Below, piece after piece: positions 17,487 through 25,641 of a stretch of 64,000 nucleotides of DNA. The notes under the pieces are model-generated. The model was not told the DNA's origin, did not search any database, and saw only the letters and a program-made list of their open reading frames with translations. Numbering within the stretch: position 1 is the first letter of the stretch; each line of letters begins with the position of its first letter. This DNA is from Brachybacterium huguangmaarense (lineage in GTDB: Bacteria; Actinomycetota; Actinomycetes; Actinomycetales; Dermabacteraceae), in the NCBI RefSeq assembly GCF_025725725.1, contig NZ_CP107020.1, positions 1 through 64,000 on the forward strand, read 5' to 3'. The position numbers were made by a program, and so were the translations under genes.

Positions 17487-18281
17487 ATGACCCGCAGCAC
17501 CGGCACCAGCACCTGGCTCGACCTCGACACCCACGACCTCGCGGCGGCATCGGCCTTCTACGCCGGGCTGTTCGGCTGGACCTTCGAGGACACCGGCGAG
17601 CAGTTCGGCCACTACCAGATCATCCGCAAGGACGGCGCGCTCGTGGGCGGCGCGATGGACGTCTCGGGCATGACCTGCCCCGACGGCGATCCCCTCCCGC
17701 CCTCGTGGGACGTCTACCTCGCCGTCGACGATCTCGACGCGCGGCTCGCGGCCGCCACCGAGCACGGCGCCACCGTCATCGTGCAGCCCATGGACATCGG
17801 CGAGTCGGGCCGGATGGCAGCGGTCCTCGACGCCACCGGCGCGAACATCGCGTTCTGGGAGGCCAAGGACCTCGACGGGTACGAGTTCACCGGCAAGCCC
17901 GGCTCCCCCGTGTGGTTCGAGCTCATGACGCATCGCTTCGACGAGGCGAGCGCGTTCTACACCGCCGTGGTCGACGCGAACCTCGTGGCGATGGGCGATC
18001 CGACGGACGACTCCATGCGCTACGCGACGAACGGGCCGGGCGACTCCGCGAGCTGGGGCCTGTGCGACGCGAGCGGGATCATGCCCGCCGAGGCGACGGG
18101 GTGGAGGATCTACTTCGGCGTCGAGTCCTCCGATGCGGCGGTCGAGCGGATCCGCGAGCTGGGTGGGAGCCTGCTGGACGGGCCCGTCGACTCCCCGTTC
18201 GGGCGCATCGCCACGGTCGCCGACCCTGAGGGCGCGACCTTCCAGATCTGCGCCATGAGCGAGGCCGTCGCCGAGGGGTGA
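17487..18281 (+). CDS. VOC family protein, two glyoxalase-like domains
   Basis: A 264-residue protein with two vicinal-oxygen-chelate repeats (about 8-125 and 135-258). Each begins with a typical strand-helix ('STWLDLDTHDLAAASAFYAG' and 'PVWFELMTHRFDEASAFYTA'). Such proteins are metal-dependent lyases, dioxygenases or resistance proteins; the substrate is not evident. The ATG follows an AGGAGG-type site. The preceding AraC gene is its probable regulator. Confidence 0.88.
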   Translation: MTRSTGTSTWLDLDTHDLAAASAFYAGLFGWTFEDTGEQFGHYQIIRKDGALVGGAMDVSGMTCPDGDPLPPSWDVYLAVDDLDARLAAATEHGATVIVQPMDIGESGRMAAVLDATGANIAFWEAKDLDGYEFTGKPGSPVWFELMTHRFDEASAFYTAVVDANLVAMGDPTDDSMRYATNGPGDSASWGLCDASGIMPAEATGWRIYFGVESSDAAVERIRELGGSLLDGPVDSPFGRIATVADPEGATFQICAMSEAVAEG

Positions 18282-18480
18282 GCGACGGCGACCGCGCGCC
18301 GGCGTCACCCAGACTTGCCGGCGCATCGGCGCTCCGGTCGCGGAGGGCCGTGTCGGCGTCCCGAGGCGTGGCCGAAATGCCCTTGAATCGCCCGGGGGCC
18401 CATGGAAAGGTGGTGGACTTCACAGCAGTCAAGCCCGCACCGGGGCACGGCCTCGGCTGGAGGGCAGTCTGGAGGTTTCC

Positions 18481-19635
18481 GTGAGAGTGCCGTGGCTGAA
18501 AGGCCCGATCGCCGACGAGGGGCCGTTCCTCTCGATCCACCTCGATACGACCAGGACGGATCCGAGCGCGTCCGCCGAGCTCGCGACCCGCTGGAGTCAC
18601 ATGCGCACGCGGCTCTCGGCCGCCGGCGCCCCCTCCGAGATCCTCGACGAGATCGCGGACAGCGTGCTCAGCCCCTCGTCGATCGGTGGTCGTCACGGGC
18701 GCACGATCATCGCCTCGCCCCGTGAGATCCTGCTGGACCGGGTGCTCCCGGTCCCGCCCCGCGAGGACGCCGCGTCCTTCGGCGAGACGCCGATGCTCCT
18801 GCCGCTCCTGCAGCTCACGCCGCTCGCGGTCAGCCAGCTGCTCATCGAGGTCGACCGGGCCGGCGCCGACCTGCACCTGCGTGCCCCCGAGGATCCGTCG
18901 ATCAGCACCGACGGGCCCGATCGCGTCGACGGAGGCCACGACGAGCTGCACAAGGCGAGCGTGGGCGGCGGCTCCCAGCACGGCTGGCGGGCGCGCAACT
19001 TCGACGCCCGGGTCGAGGACTCGTGGGAGCGCAACGCCGAGGCCGTCGGCCGCAAGGTCGATGCGCTCGTCGAGCGGCACAAGCCCGACATGGTGCTCCT
19101 GACCGGCGACGTGCGCGCCACGGCGCTGCTCCAGGACGTGCTGGGCCAGGAGGCCCGCGCCCGTCTGCACCTCGTCTCCGGCGGCACCCGCGGGCAGAGC
19201 ATGGACCGCGCCTCGTTCCGCGACGAGCTGGAACGGGTGACCCGCGAGTTCATCGACCGGCGCGAGCAGGACGTGGCCGACCAGTTCCACGAGAACCAGC
19301 TGCGCGGCGGCACCTCCGTCGCCGGCGTGGACGAGGTCACCGCGACGCTCCGTCGCGGTCAGGTGGACCAGCTCGTCTTCACCGTGGGCCAGGAGCCCGA
19401 GGGCATCGAGGAGCTGTTCCGCCAGGCCATCACGACCGATGCGGGCGTCTGCGCGCTCGAGGAGGGGTACGCCGCCATCCCCGAAGGCGTCGGCGCCCTC
19501 CTGCGCTGGCGCGACGAGGCCACCCCGTCCAACGAGCTCTCCAGCATGAGCGGTGATCCGCGCCGCGAGGACGCGGTCCCGGAGCGGGGCGAGGAGACGC
19601 CCCACGAGCAGGAGGAGCACGGCCTGCGCGCGTGA
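18481..19635 (+). CDS. Rv2629/Balon-like ribosome-associated protein (baeRF family)
   Basis: A 384-residue protein resembling the mycobacterial Rv2629 group, bacterial relatives of archaeal/eukaryotic release factor 1 and Pelota, now linked through Balon to ribosome hibernation. The N-terminal domain is alpha/beta ('PFLSIHLDTTRTDPSASAEL'). A Gly-rich loop 'ASVGGGSQHGW' near residue 160 sits where RF1-like proteins have GGQ. The C-terminal part carries 'VDALVERHKPDMVLLTGDVR' and 'VDQLVFTVGQEPEGIEELF'. GTG start with GGAGG upstream. The last ~30 residues are acidic and disordered. It is a single gene followed by a tRNA on the opposite strand. Assignment rests on family resemblance. Confidence 0.75.
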   Translation: MRVPWLKGPIADEGPFLSIHLDTTRTDPSASAELATRWSHMRTRLSAAGAPSEILDEIADSVLSPSSIGGRHGRTIIASPREILLDRVLPVPPREDAASFGETPMLLPLLQLTPLAVSQLLIEVDRAGADLHLRAPEDPSISTDGPDRVDGGHDELHKASVGGGSQHGWRARNFDARVEDSWERNAEAVGRKVDALVERHKPDMVLLTGDVRATALLQDVLGQEARARLHLVSGGTRGQSMDRASFRDELERVTREFIDRREQDVADQFHENQLRGGTSVAGVDEVTATLRRGQVDQLVFTVGQEPEGIEELFRQAITTDAGVCALEEGYAAIPEGVGALLRWRDEATPSNELSSMSGDPRREDAVPERGEETPHEQEEHGLRA

Positions 19636-19658
19636 GCGGCGCATCCGCGCCTCTGGAG

Positions 19659-19729
19659 ACACTCCGGCAGGAGTCGAACCTGCGCGCACGCCTTATGAGG
19701 GCGCTGCTCTGCCACTGAGCTACGGAGCG
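19659..19729 (-). tRNA. tRNA with CAU anticodon (Met/Ile2 type), unusual discriminator
   Basis: The minus strand folds as a full cloverleaf: acceptor CGCTCCG/CGGAGTG (one G-U pair), D stem GCTC/GAGC with a seven-base loop, anticodon stem GCGCC/GGCGT with loop CTCATAA, a four-base variable loop, and T arm GCAGG-TTCGACT-CCTGC. The anticodon is CAU. It starts with C1-G72, the base after the acceptor stem is T (U73), and CCA is not encoded. The D loop is short. Elongator Met and Ile2 tRNAs normally have A73, so identity is uncertain. Confidence 0.85.
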
Positions 19730-19907
19730 GGGTGCGATCGAGCGTAGGCACGCCTCCGAACGGAGGGAAGGGGCGCGACGTGCGCGGTCACGAGGTCGAC
19801 ATGCGCGGTCACACAGGCATGCCTCGTGACGGGACGGCGGGGTCCGGGCCGGCACGCAGACGCACCGCGGGCATGAGTCGAGCCGTCCGTCCCCGAGGCG
19901 CGTCGCC

Positions 19908-20657
19908 TCAGCGGGCGGCGCCGACCCCAACGTCGAAGCGGGACGCCCGCGCGAGCAGTGCCGAGACGTCGCCGGAGACCTCACGAGGGGCCGATCCACG
20001 CTCGAAGACGAGCGCGGGGCCCGGGGCCGAGGGCTGGACGGCACGGCCGCCGATCCGCGCCGAGGCGCCGTCGACGCGCAGCCAGGTGCCCTCGCGCAGA
20101 CCCAGCACCGCGGCGTCGTTGTCCTCGAGGAACTGCAGGAGCCGTTCCTCGCGCGTCTCGCCCTGATGGGTGCTCGCGGGGTCGGCGTCGAGGTAGTGGG
20201 GGTTGATCTGGAAGGGCACGAGGCCGAGCGCCTCGAAGGAGGCCGGCTGCACGATGGGCATGTCGTTGGTGGTGCGGATCGTGGCGCCGGCGATGTTGGT
20301 GCCCGCGCTCGCGCCCATGTAGGGCATGCCGTCGGCGACGCGCTCGCGCAGCGGGTCGAGCAGGCCGAGGCTCTCGAGCGTGGCCAGCAGCCGGAAGGTG
20401 TTGCCTCCGCCGACGAACACGGCCTGGGCCTCGCGCACGGCGGCGACAGGGTCGGACGCGGTGTGCAGACCCGTGACGGTCACGCCGTGAGGGCTAAGCG
20501 CGTCGGAGACCTTGCGCGTGTACGCCTCGTGGTCGGCCAGGGCGTAGGGGACGAAGGTCAGCTCGGCGCCGTCGAGGAAGTCCAGGACCTCGTCGAGCGC
20601 ATGGGCGAGGTATCCGGAGTCGTGGTTGGTCGAGTTCGACAGCAGCAGAGCCTGCAC
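19908..20657 (-). CDS. pepE: Dipeptidase E (peptidase S51)
   Basis: A 249-residue cytosolic serine peptidase of family S51. The nucleophile Ser117 lies in 'YMGASAGTNIAG'; Asp132 and His154 ('NPHYLD') are the probable partners. The 'FVGGGNTFRLL' strand is typical. PepE cleaves dipeptides with N-terminal Asp and does not need a metal. GTG start with an AGGAG site. It lies 61 bases downstream of iclR on the same strand, so it is probably co-transcribed with the regulator and belongs to the divergent peptide-uptake locus. Confidence 0.92.
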   Translation of the reverse strand: MQALLLSNSTNHDSGYLAHALDEVLDFLDGAELTFVPYALADHEAYTRKVSDALSPHGVTVTGLHTASDPVAAVREAQAVFVGGGNTFRLLATLESLGLLDPLRERVADGMPYMGASAGTNIAGATIRTTNDMPIVQPASFEALGLVPFQINPHYLDADPASTHQGETREERLLQFLEDNDAAVLGLREGTWLRVDGASARIGGRAVQPSAPGPALVFERGSAPREVSGDVSALLARASRFDVGVGAAR

Positions 20658-20718
20658 GGTGTCTCCTGGTCAGGGGGGATGGATGATCGCGGGCGCAAGC
20701 CCGGGGGAAAGGTGTGCC

Positions 20719-21525
20719 CTAGGCCGTTCGGCGCGGAGCGCCGCCGGGGTCGTTGTTGGCGAGCAGGCTGCCCAGGCGCTGAGCCGCGTCCAGCAGGTCC
20801 GGGACCCGGCTGGTCAGCTCGTCGGGATAGGTGAAGATCTTGGGCTCGATCACCGAGATCGACCCGACGGGCGTGGACCCGATGCGCACCGGCGCCGCGA
20901 TGGCCCGCGTGGTCTGGTCGAACTCGCCCTCGGAGTACGCCCATCCCGCCCGATAGGTCTCGTCGAGCATGCGGTCCAGGCTCGCCTCGTCGCTCGTGGT
21001 CAGCTCGGTGTAGCGCGCGAAGGGGCGCCCGCTGAGCATGTTGCGCCGTACGAGCGGGTCCAGGAACGCGAAGTAGGCCCGCGACGTCGCACCGGCGTGG
21101 GCCGGGTAGAGATCACCGACGAGGGGATGCGCGCGCACGGGGCCGGAGTCGCCGTCGACGGCGGCCACGCAGCGCACGTGGTAGCCGTCGGGCACGGTGA
21201 AGGAGGCGGTGCGGCCGGTCGTCTCGGCCAGGCCGGTCAGCACGGACTCGGCGAGCCGGGCCAGGCCGCCGCCGCGCTCCCACAGCGCCGCCATGTGCCA
21301 CATCGCCGGTCCCAGGCTGTAGCGCCGCGAGTACGGGTCGGCGAACAGGAAGCCCCGAGCGGCCAGCGCCGCCAGCAGCCGCTGGCTCGTCGAGCGGTTG
21401 AAGCCGAACTCCTCGGCCAGCTCGGAGACGCCCCAGTCCCTCCGGCCCTCGTTGAAGGACAGCAGGATCTGCAGAGCCCGGTCGACGGTCTGCAGAGGCG
21501 CACGAGAGTCCGGCGTCTCCTCCAT
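20719..21525 (-). CDS. IclR family transcriptional regulator
   Basis: A 268-residue IclR regulator. The winged helix-turn-helix is at residues 10-75 ('GVSELAEEFGFNRSTSQRLL'), the effector domain at 85-255 ('YPAHAGATSRAYFAFLDP', 'RAIAAPVRIG'). ATG with GGAGGAG. It diverges from the AroM operon across a 213-base spacer and probably controls both that operon and its own transcript with pepE. The effector is likely a substrate or product of the pathway. Confidence 0.92.
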   Translation of the reverse strand: MEETPDSRAPLQTVDRALQILLSFNEGRRDWGVSELAEEFGFNRSTSQRLLAALAARGFLFADPYSRRYSLGPAMWHMAALWERGGGLARLAESVLTGLAETTGRTASFTVPDGYHVRCVAAVDGDSGPVRAHPLVGDLYPAHAGATSRAYFAFLDPLVRRNMLSGRPFARYTELTTSDEASLDRMLDETYRAGWAYSEGEFDQTTRAIAAPVRIGSTPVGSISVIEPKIFTYPDELTSRVPDLLDAAQRLGSLLANNDPGGAPRRTA

Positions 21526-21738
21526 GGAACGTGCTCCTCCGTTGGCGTGGGTGCTGACGGCCCATTATCGGAGGTTCGTCCGGCTGATATCAGCTTCGCC
21601 CGCACCGTGATCATTTTGTGACTAGCGTGTTCATATAACGGGAAGTTGTTGCTCAAAGCGAGCGCCGAGTTCACTCTTGGCGCATCGCCGCATCCTGCGG
21701 CGATCCCGAGTGATCCGGGAGAGCGGAGGACCGCCGTG
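21526..21738. promoter_or_regulatory. Divergent control region iclR / aroM operon
   Basis: This AT-richer spacer holds a TAGCGT -10 candidate (21623-21628) for the AroM operon, about 110 bases before its ATG. The following stretch (21629-21660) is a possible operator. A perfect 7-bp hairpin with a three-base loop (21686-21702) lies in the expected 5' leader. The exact IclR site cannot be fixed by eye. Confidence 0.5.
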
Positions 21739-22497
21739 ATGGACACCGTGATGGGCACTGCCTCGACCGCCGTCGCGGCCACGCCGACGTCTGCCGGACC
21801 CCGGCGCGCGCGGCTGGGCGTGGTGACGATCGGTCAGACGCCCCGCGTGGACCTCACGCCCGAGCTCGCACGCCTCGTGCCCGGCGTCGAGCTGGTCGAG
21901 CGCGGCGTGCTCGACGGGCTGAGCGCCGCGGAGATCGCCGGGGCGGCCCCGGCGCACGACGACCACACGCTGACCACGCGCCTGGCCGACGGCGGATCCG
22001 CCGTGATCGGCGAGCGCGCCGTGATGGAACGCCTGCCCGCGCTGCTCGCGGCGCTCGAGCCCGAGGTCGACGCGGTGCTGCTGGCCTGCACCGGCCCCTT
22101 CCCGGAGCTGGCCCGCACCACGCCGCTGTTCGTGCCCGACCGGATCATCGCCCACGCGGTCGCCGCCACGGCCCCGAGCGGACGCCCGGTGGGCGTCATC
22201 GCTCCCCTGCCCGCGCAGATCGCCGACACCCGCCGCAAGTTCGCCGCCGTGCTGTCCGCCGACCGACCGGTGCTCGTGGCCGCGGCCTCCCCGTACACGG
22301 GCACGGCCGAGGACCTGCGCCGCGCCGCCCGCGAGCTGGCCGACCAGGGCGCGGCGCTGCTGGCCCTGGACTGCTTCGGCTACACCGCCGCGATGCGCGC
22401 GGTCGTCGCCGAGGAGACGGGGCTGCCCGTGATCGTCGCCCGCTCGATCGCCGCCCGCCTGGCCGCCGAGGCCCTCGGCGTCGAGCCCACCACCTGA
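21739..22497 (+). CDS. aroM: AroM family protein (Asp/Glu racemase-like fold)
   Basis: A 252-residue AroM-family protein. Despite the name, no role in aromatic synthesis is established. Two cysteines sit where the Asp/Glu/hydantoin racemase superfamily has its catalytic pair: Cys117 in 'VLLACTGPFPE' and Cys212 in 'LALDCFGYTAAM'. The N-terminal 'LGVVTIGQTPRVDLTPEL' is the family signature. I infer a cofactor-independent racemase or related enzyme acting on an imported peptide or amino acid. ATG 21739 is chosen for a GGAGGA site eight bases upstream; a GTG lies three bases before. First gene of a seven-gene operon, 32 bases before DUF1177. Confidence 0.85.
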   Translation: MDTVMGTASTAVAATPTSAGPRRARLGVVTIGQTPRVDLTPELARLVPGVELVERGVLDGLSAAEIAGAAPAHDDHTLTTRLADGGSAVIGERAVMERLPALLAALEPEVDAVLLACTGPFPELARTTPLFVPDRIIAHAVAATAPSGRPVGVIAPLPAQIADTRRKFAAVLSADRPVLVAAASPYTGTAEDLRRAARELADQGAALLALDCFGYTAAMRAVVAEETGLPVIVARSIAARLAAEALGVEPTT

Positions 22498-22529
22498 CCC
22501 GATCCCCCTCCCCCGACGAAAGAGAACCC

Positions 22530-23480
22530 GTGTCCTACAGCCACCTGATCGCCGCCTACGACCTCCTGGACGACCCGTCCGTGCGCGGGGCCGACGTCGC
22601 CGCCTTCCTCAAGACCATCAGCCCCGACGCGCTGATCGAGGTCGAGGAGGTCACCGCCGAGCGCGGTGCCACGGACTTCCTCCGCGTCATCATCCCGGGG
22701 ACCGCGGGCAAGCGGGCCGGCGGGGCCGCACCGACCCTCGGCGTCCTGGGGCGCCTGGGCGGTCTCGGCGCCCGGCCCGAGCAGATCGGCTTCGTCAGTG
22801 ACGGCGACGGCGCCCTGTCCGCCGTGACGATCGCCGCCAAGCTGCTCGCGATGGCCGAGCGCGGCGACCACCTGGCCGGGGACGTCATCGTCGCCACCCA
22901 CATCGATCCCGACGCGCCCACCCAGCCCCACGAGCCGGTCCCCTTCATGGGCTCGGTCATCGAGCAGGACGTCAGCAACGAGCACGAGGTCAGCGCCGAG
23001 ATGGACGCGATCCTCTCGATCGACACCACCAAGGGCAACCGGGTGTGCAACCACAAGGGCATCGCGATCACGCCCACGATCGCGGACGGCTGGATCCTGC
23101 GGGTGTCCGAGACGCTGCTGGACATCGTCACCCGCACCACCGGGCGCCTGCCGGCGGTCATGCCGATCACGATGCAGGACATCACCCCGTACGGCAACGA
23201 CGTGTACCACGTGAACTCGATCGTCCAGCCGTGCACGGCCACCTCGGCGCCCGTCGTGGGCGTGGCCATCGTGACCGAGTCGGCCGTGCCCGGCTCGGCG
23301 ACCGGCGCGACCGACCTGCACGACGTCGACCAGGCGGTGCGCTTCGCGATCGAGACCGCCAAGGACTTCGGGCGCGGCATCGCCTCCTTCCACGACGCCG
23401 CCGAGCTCGAGCACCTGCAGAGCCTGTACGGCCCCATGAGCGTGCTGCAGACGGCCGGGGCCCCCGGCCCCGCCGCCTGA
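22530..23480 (+). CDS. DUF1177 family protein
   Basis: A 316-residue protein of family DUF1177, which recurs next to AroM. Its biochemistry is not known to me. It has patterns that resemble metallo-aminopeptidases: 'GFVSDGDGALSAVTIAAKLL' near residue 87, 'GDVIVATHIDPDAPTQPHEP' near 117 and 'SIDTTKGNRVCNHKGIAITP' near 163, each with conserved-looking Asp or His. No signal peptide or membrane segment is seen. GTG start with an AAAGAGAA-type site. Its place between AroM and peptide permease genes argues for a role in handling the imported compound. Confidence 0.85.
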   Translation: MSYSHLIAAYDLLDDPSVRGADVAAFLKTISPDALIEVEEVTAERGATDFLRVIIPGTAGKRAGGAAPTLGVLGRLGGLGARPEQIGFVSDGDGALSAVTIAAKLLAMAERGDHLAGDVIVATHIDPDAPTQPHEPVPFMGSVIEQDVSNEHEVSAEMDAILSIDTTKGNRVCNHKGIAITPTIADGWILRVSETLLDIVTRTTGRLPAVMPITMQDITPYGNDVYHVNSIVQPCTATSAPVVGVAIVTESAVPGSATGATDLHDVDQAVRFAIETAKDFGRGIASFHDAAELEHLQSLYGPMSVLQTAGAPGPAA

Positions 23481-23514
23481 GCCCCACCACCTCTCACTCG
23501 AAGGCGCATCCCAC

Positions 23515-24525
23515 ATGAGATATCTCGGCCGCCGCCTCCTGGCCATGATCCCGGCCCTGTTCGGGGTCCTGATCTGCGTCTTCCTGCTCACCCGCGTCCT
23601 GCCCGGCGACCCCGCCCGGACGCTCGCGGGCGAGCAGGCGGATCCCGAGACCGTCCAGCGCATCCGCGACCAGATGGGTCTGGACAAGCCCCTGTGGAGC
23701 CAGTTCGTGACCTACCTGTCGGGCGTCTTCCACGGGGACCTGGGCACGGCCTGGCACACGGGGCGGCCCGTGCTCGCCGACCTCGCCAGCCGCTTCCCGG
23801 CCACGGTCGAGCTGGCGCTCGTCGCCCTCGTGATCGCCCTGGTCCTCGGCATCCCGCTCGGCATCATCAGCGCGGTCCACCGCGGACGCTGGGTGGACCA
23901 CCTCGGGCGCATCATCGGCCTGACCGGCGCGTCGATGCCGCTGTTCTGGCTGGGCATGCTCGTCATCTACGTCTTCTACTTCCTGCTGGACGTCGCGCCG
24001 GCCCCGGTCGGACGCCTCGGCGACTCCATCAACCCGCCCACCCACGTCACCGGGCTGTACCTCGTCGACAGCCTGCTGAGCGGGGACACGGTCGCCTTCG
24101 GCTCGGCCGCCAACCACATCATCTGGCCCGCGCTCGTGCTGTCGACCGGTGCCCTCGCGATGTTCTCGCGCATGACCCGCTCCGCGATGCTCGAGATCCT
24201 CGGCCAGGACTACGTGCGCACGGCCGTCTCCAAGGGGCTGCGACCCCGCTCGGTGATCGGCAAGCACTCCTTGAAGAACGCCGCGCCGCCGGTGCTGACG
24301 GTGGTCGGCCTCGAGCTCGGCCAGCTCCTGGCCGGCGCCGTGCTCACCGAGACCATCTTCACCTGGCCCGGCATCGGCTCCTACATCACCCAGTCGATCC
24401 TGGCGACCGACTACGCCCCCATCCAGGCGTTCACGCTGCTCGCGGCCGTGCTCTACCTGGTGATCAACCTGGCCGTGGACCTCGCCCAGGCCGCCATCGA
24501 CCCGAGGATCCGTCATGCGCGATGA
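23515..24525 (+). CDS. Peptide ABC transporter permease, DppB/OppB type
   Basis: A 336-residue inner-membrane permease with six predicted helices. 'FLLTRVLPGDPARTLAGEQA' near the N-terminus and the EAA-type loop 'LEILGQDYVRTAVSKGLRPR' mark the DppB/OppB family. It forms a heterodimer with the next gene product. The coding end overlaps the DppC-type gene by 11 bases. It begins 34 bases after DUF1177. Confidence 0.92.
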   Translation: MRYLGRRLLAMIPALFGVLICVFLLTRVLPGDPARTLAGEQADPETVQRIRDQMGLDKPLWSQFVTYLSGVFHGDLGTAWHTGRPVLADLASRFPATVELALVALVIALVLGIPLGIISAVHRGRWVDHLGRIIGLTGASMPLFWLGMLVIYVFYFLLDVAPAPVGRLGDSINPPTHVTGLYLVDSLLSGDTVAFGSAANHIIWPALVLSTGALAMFSRMTRSAMLEILGQDYVRTAVSKGLRPRSVIGKHSLKNAAPPVLTVVGLELGQLLAGAVLTETIFTWPGIGSYITQSILATDYAPIQAFTLLAAVLYLVINLAVDLAQAAIDPRIRHAR

Positions 24526-25519
24526 CCGCAACGCCCCTCCCGGCAGCCCCGTCGAGAGCTCGGCCCCCGGCCTCCAGCCCGCCTCCCCGCTGTCGGCGAT
24601 GGCCGAGGCCCCGCTCGGGGAGGACGCGCCGACGCCGGAGCCGCGTCCCGAGGAGGCGTCGCGCCGCGCCGCGGGCGGCGTCGGCATCGCGACCTTGCTG
24701 CTGAGGAACCCGGTGGCCGTCGTCGCGGCGGCGATCATCCTGGTCTGGACCGTGGGGAGCCTGGTGATCGGGGTCGTCGGCCCCTACACCCCCAGCCAGA
24801 CCGGGGCGGGCGGTCTGCTCGAGGGACCCAGCTGGAGCCACTGGTTCGGCACCGACAACTTCGGCCGCGACATCCTCACCCGCGTCCTGGCGGGCGCCCG
24901 GATCTCGCTGTGGACGGGCCTGATCGCCGTCGCGTTCTCGGTCGTCGTCGGCGTGCCGCTCGGCGCGATCGCCGGCTACGTGGGCGGCTGGCCGGGCGGC
25001 CTGATCATGCGCGTGATGGACGTGATCCTCGCCTTCCCCTCTCTCGTGCTGGCCATGGCGGTCGCGGCGGCGCTCGGCCCGGGCGTGGGCAGCGCGATGG
25101 TCGCCGTCGGCATCGTCGGCATCCCCGAGTTCGCCCGCATCACGTACGGCCAGACCGTCGCCCTCAAGGAGCGCGAGTTCGTCGAGGCCGGCCGCGCGAT
25201 CGGCCTGCGCACCAGCACGATCCTGTTCCGCCACATCGCCCCCAACGCGCTGGCCCCGATCGTCGTGCGCATCAGCCTGGGCATGGGCTACGCGATCCTC
25301 ACGGCCGCCTCGCTCAGCTTCATCGGGCTCGGCGCCCAGCCGCCGACCCCCGAGTGGGGCGTGATGGTCTCCGACGGCCGCGGCTACATCATCAGCGGCC
25401 AGTGGTGGCTCACGTTCTTCCCGGGCTTCGCGATCGCGAGCTCGATCCTCGCCTTCAACCTCATCGGCGACTGCCTGCGGGACGCCCTGGACCCCCGGCT
25501 GCGCACCTCGGGGCGCTGA
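24515..25519 (+). CDS. Peptide ABC transporter permease, DppC/OppC type
   Basis: A 334-residue permease. The first ~60 residues are a Pro/Glu/Ala-rich cytosolic leader, longer than usual. The body has six helices, with 'HWFGTDNFGRDILTRVLAGA' (the typical OppC block) and the EAA loop 'LKEREFVEAGRAIGLRTS'. It overlaps the DppB-type gene by 11 bases and pairs with its product. A 122-base spacer with repeated CACGACCTCAC follows before the binding-protein gene. Confidence 0.92.
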   Translation: MRDDRNAPPGSPVESSAPGLQPASPLSAMAEAPLGEDAPTPEPRPEEASRRAAGGVGIATLLLRNPVAVVAAAIILVWTVGSLVIGVVGPYTPSQTGAGGLLEGPSWSHWFGTDNFGRDILTRVLAGARISLWTGLIAVAFSVVVGVPLGAIAGYVGGWPGGLIMRVMDVILAFPSLVLAMAVAAALGPGVGSAMVAVGIVGIPEFARITYGQTVALKEREFVEAGRAIGLRTSTILFRHIAPNALAPIVVRISLGMGYAILTAASLSFIGLGAQPPTPEWGVMVSDGRGYIISGQWWLTFFPGFAIASSILAFNLIGDCLRDALDPRLRTSGR

Positions 25520-25641
25520 GGGCGCCCGGGCCCCGAACCCGTCCGGCCGCTCGCACCCCTCCGTCCCCGTCCGGGCCGACCGGCTCGCACGACCTCACCG
25601 ACCCGCCTCATCCAGCACGACCTCACCCACAGGAGAACACC

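Noticed and set aside
24910..25641. N-terminal extension of the peptide-binding protein
   Set aside because: It is shadow coding over dppC; the lipoprotein signal and ribosome site fix the start at 25642.
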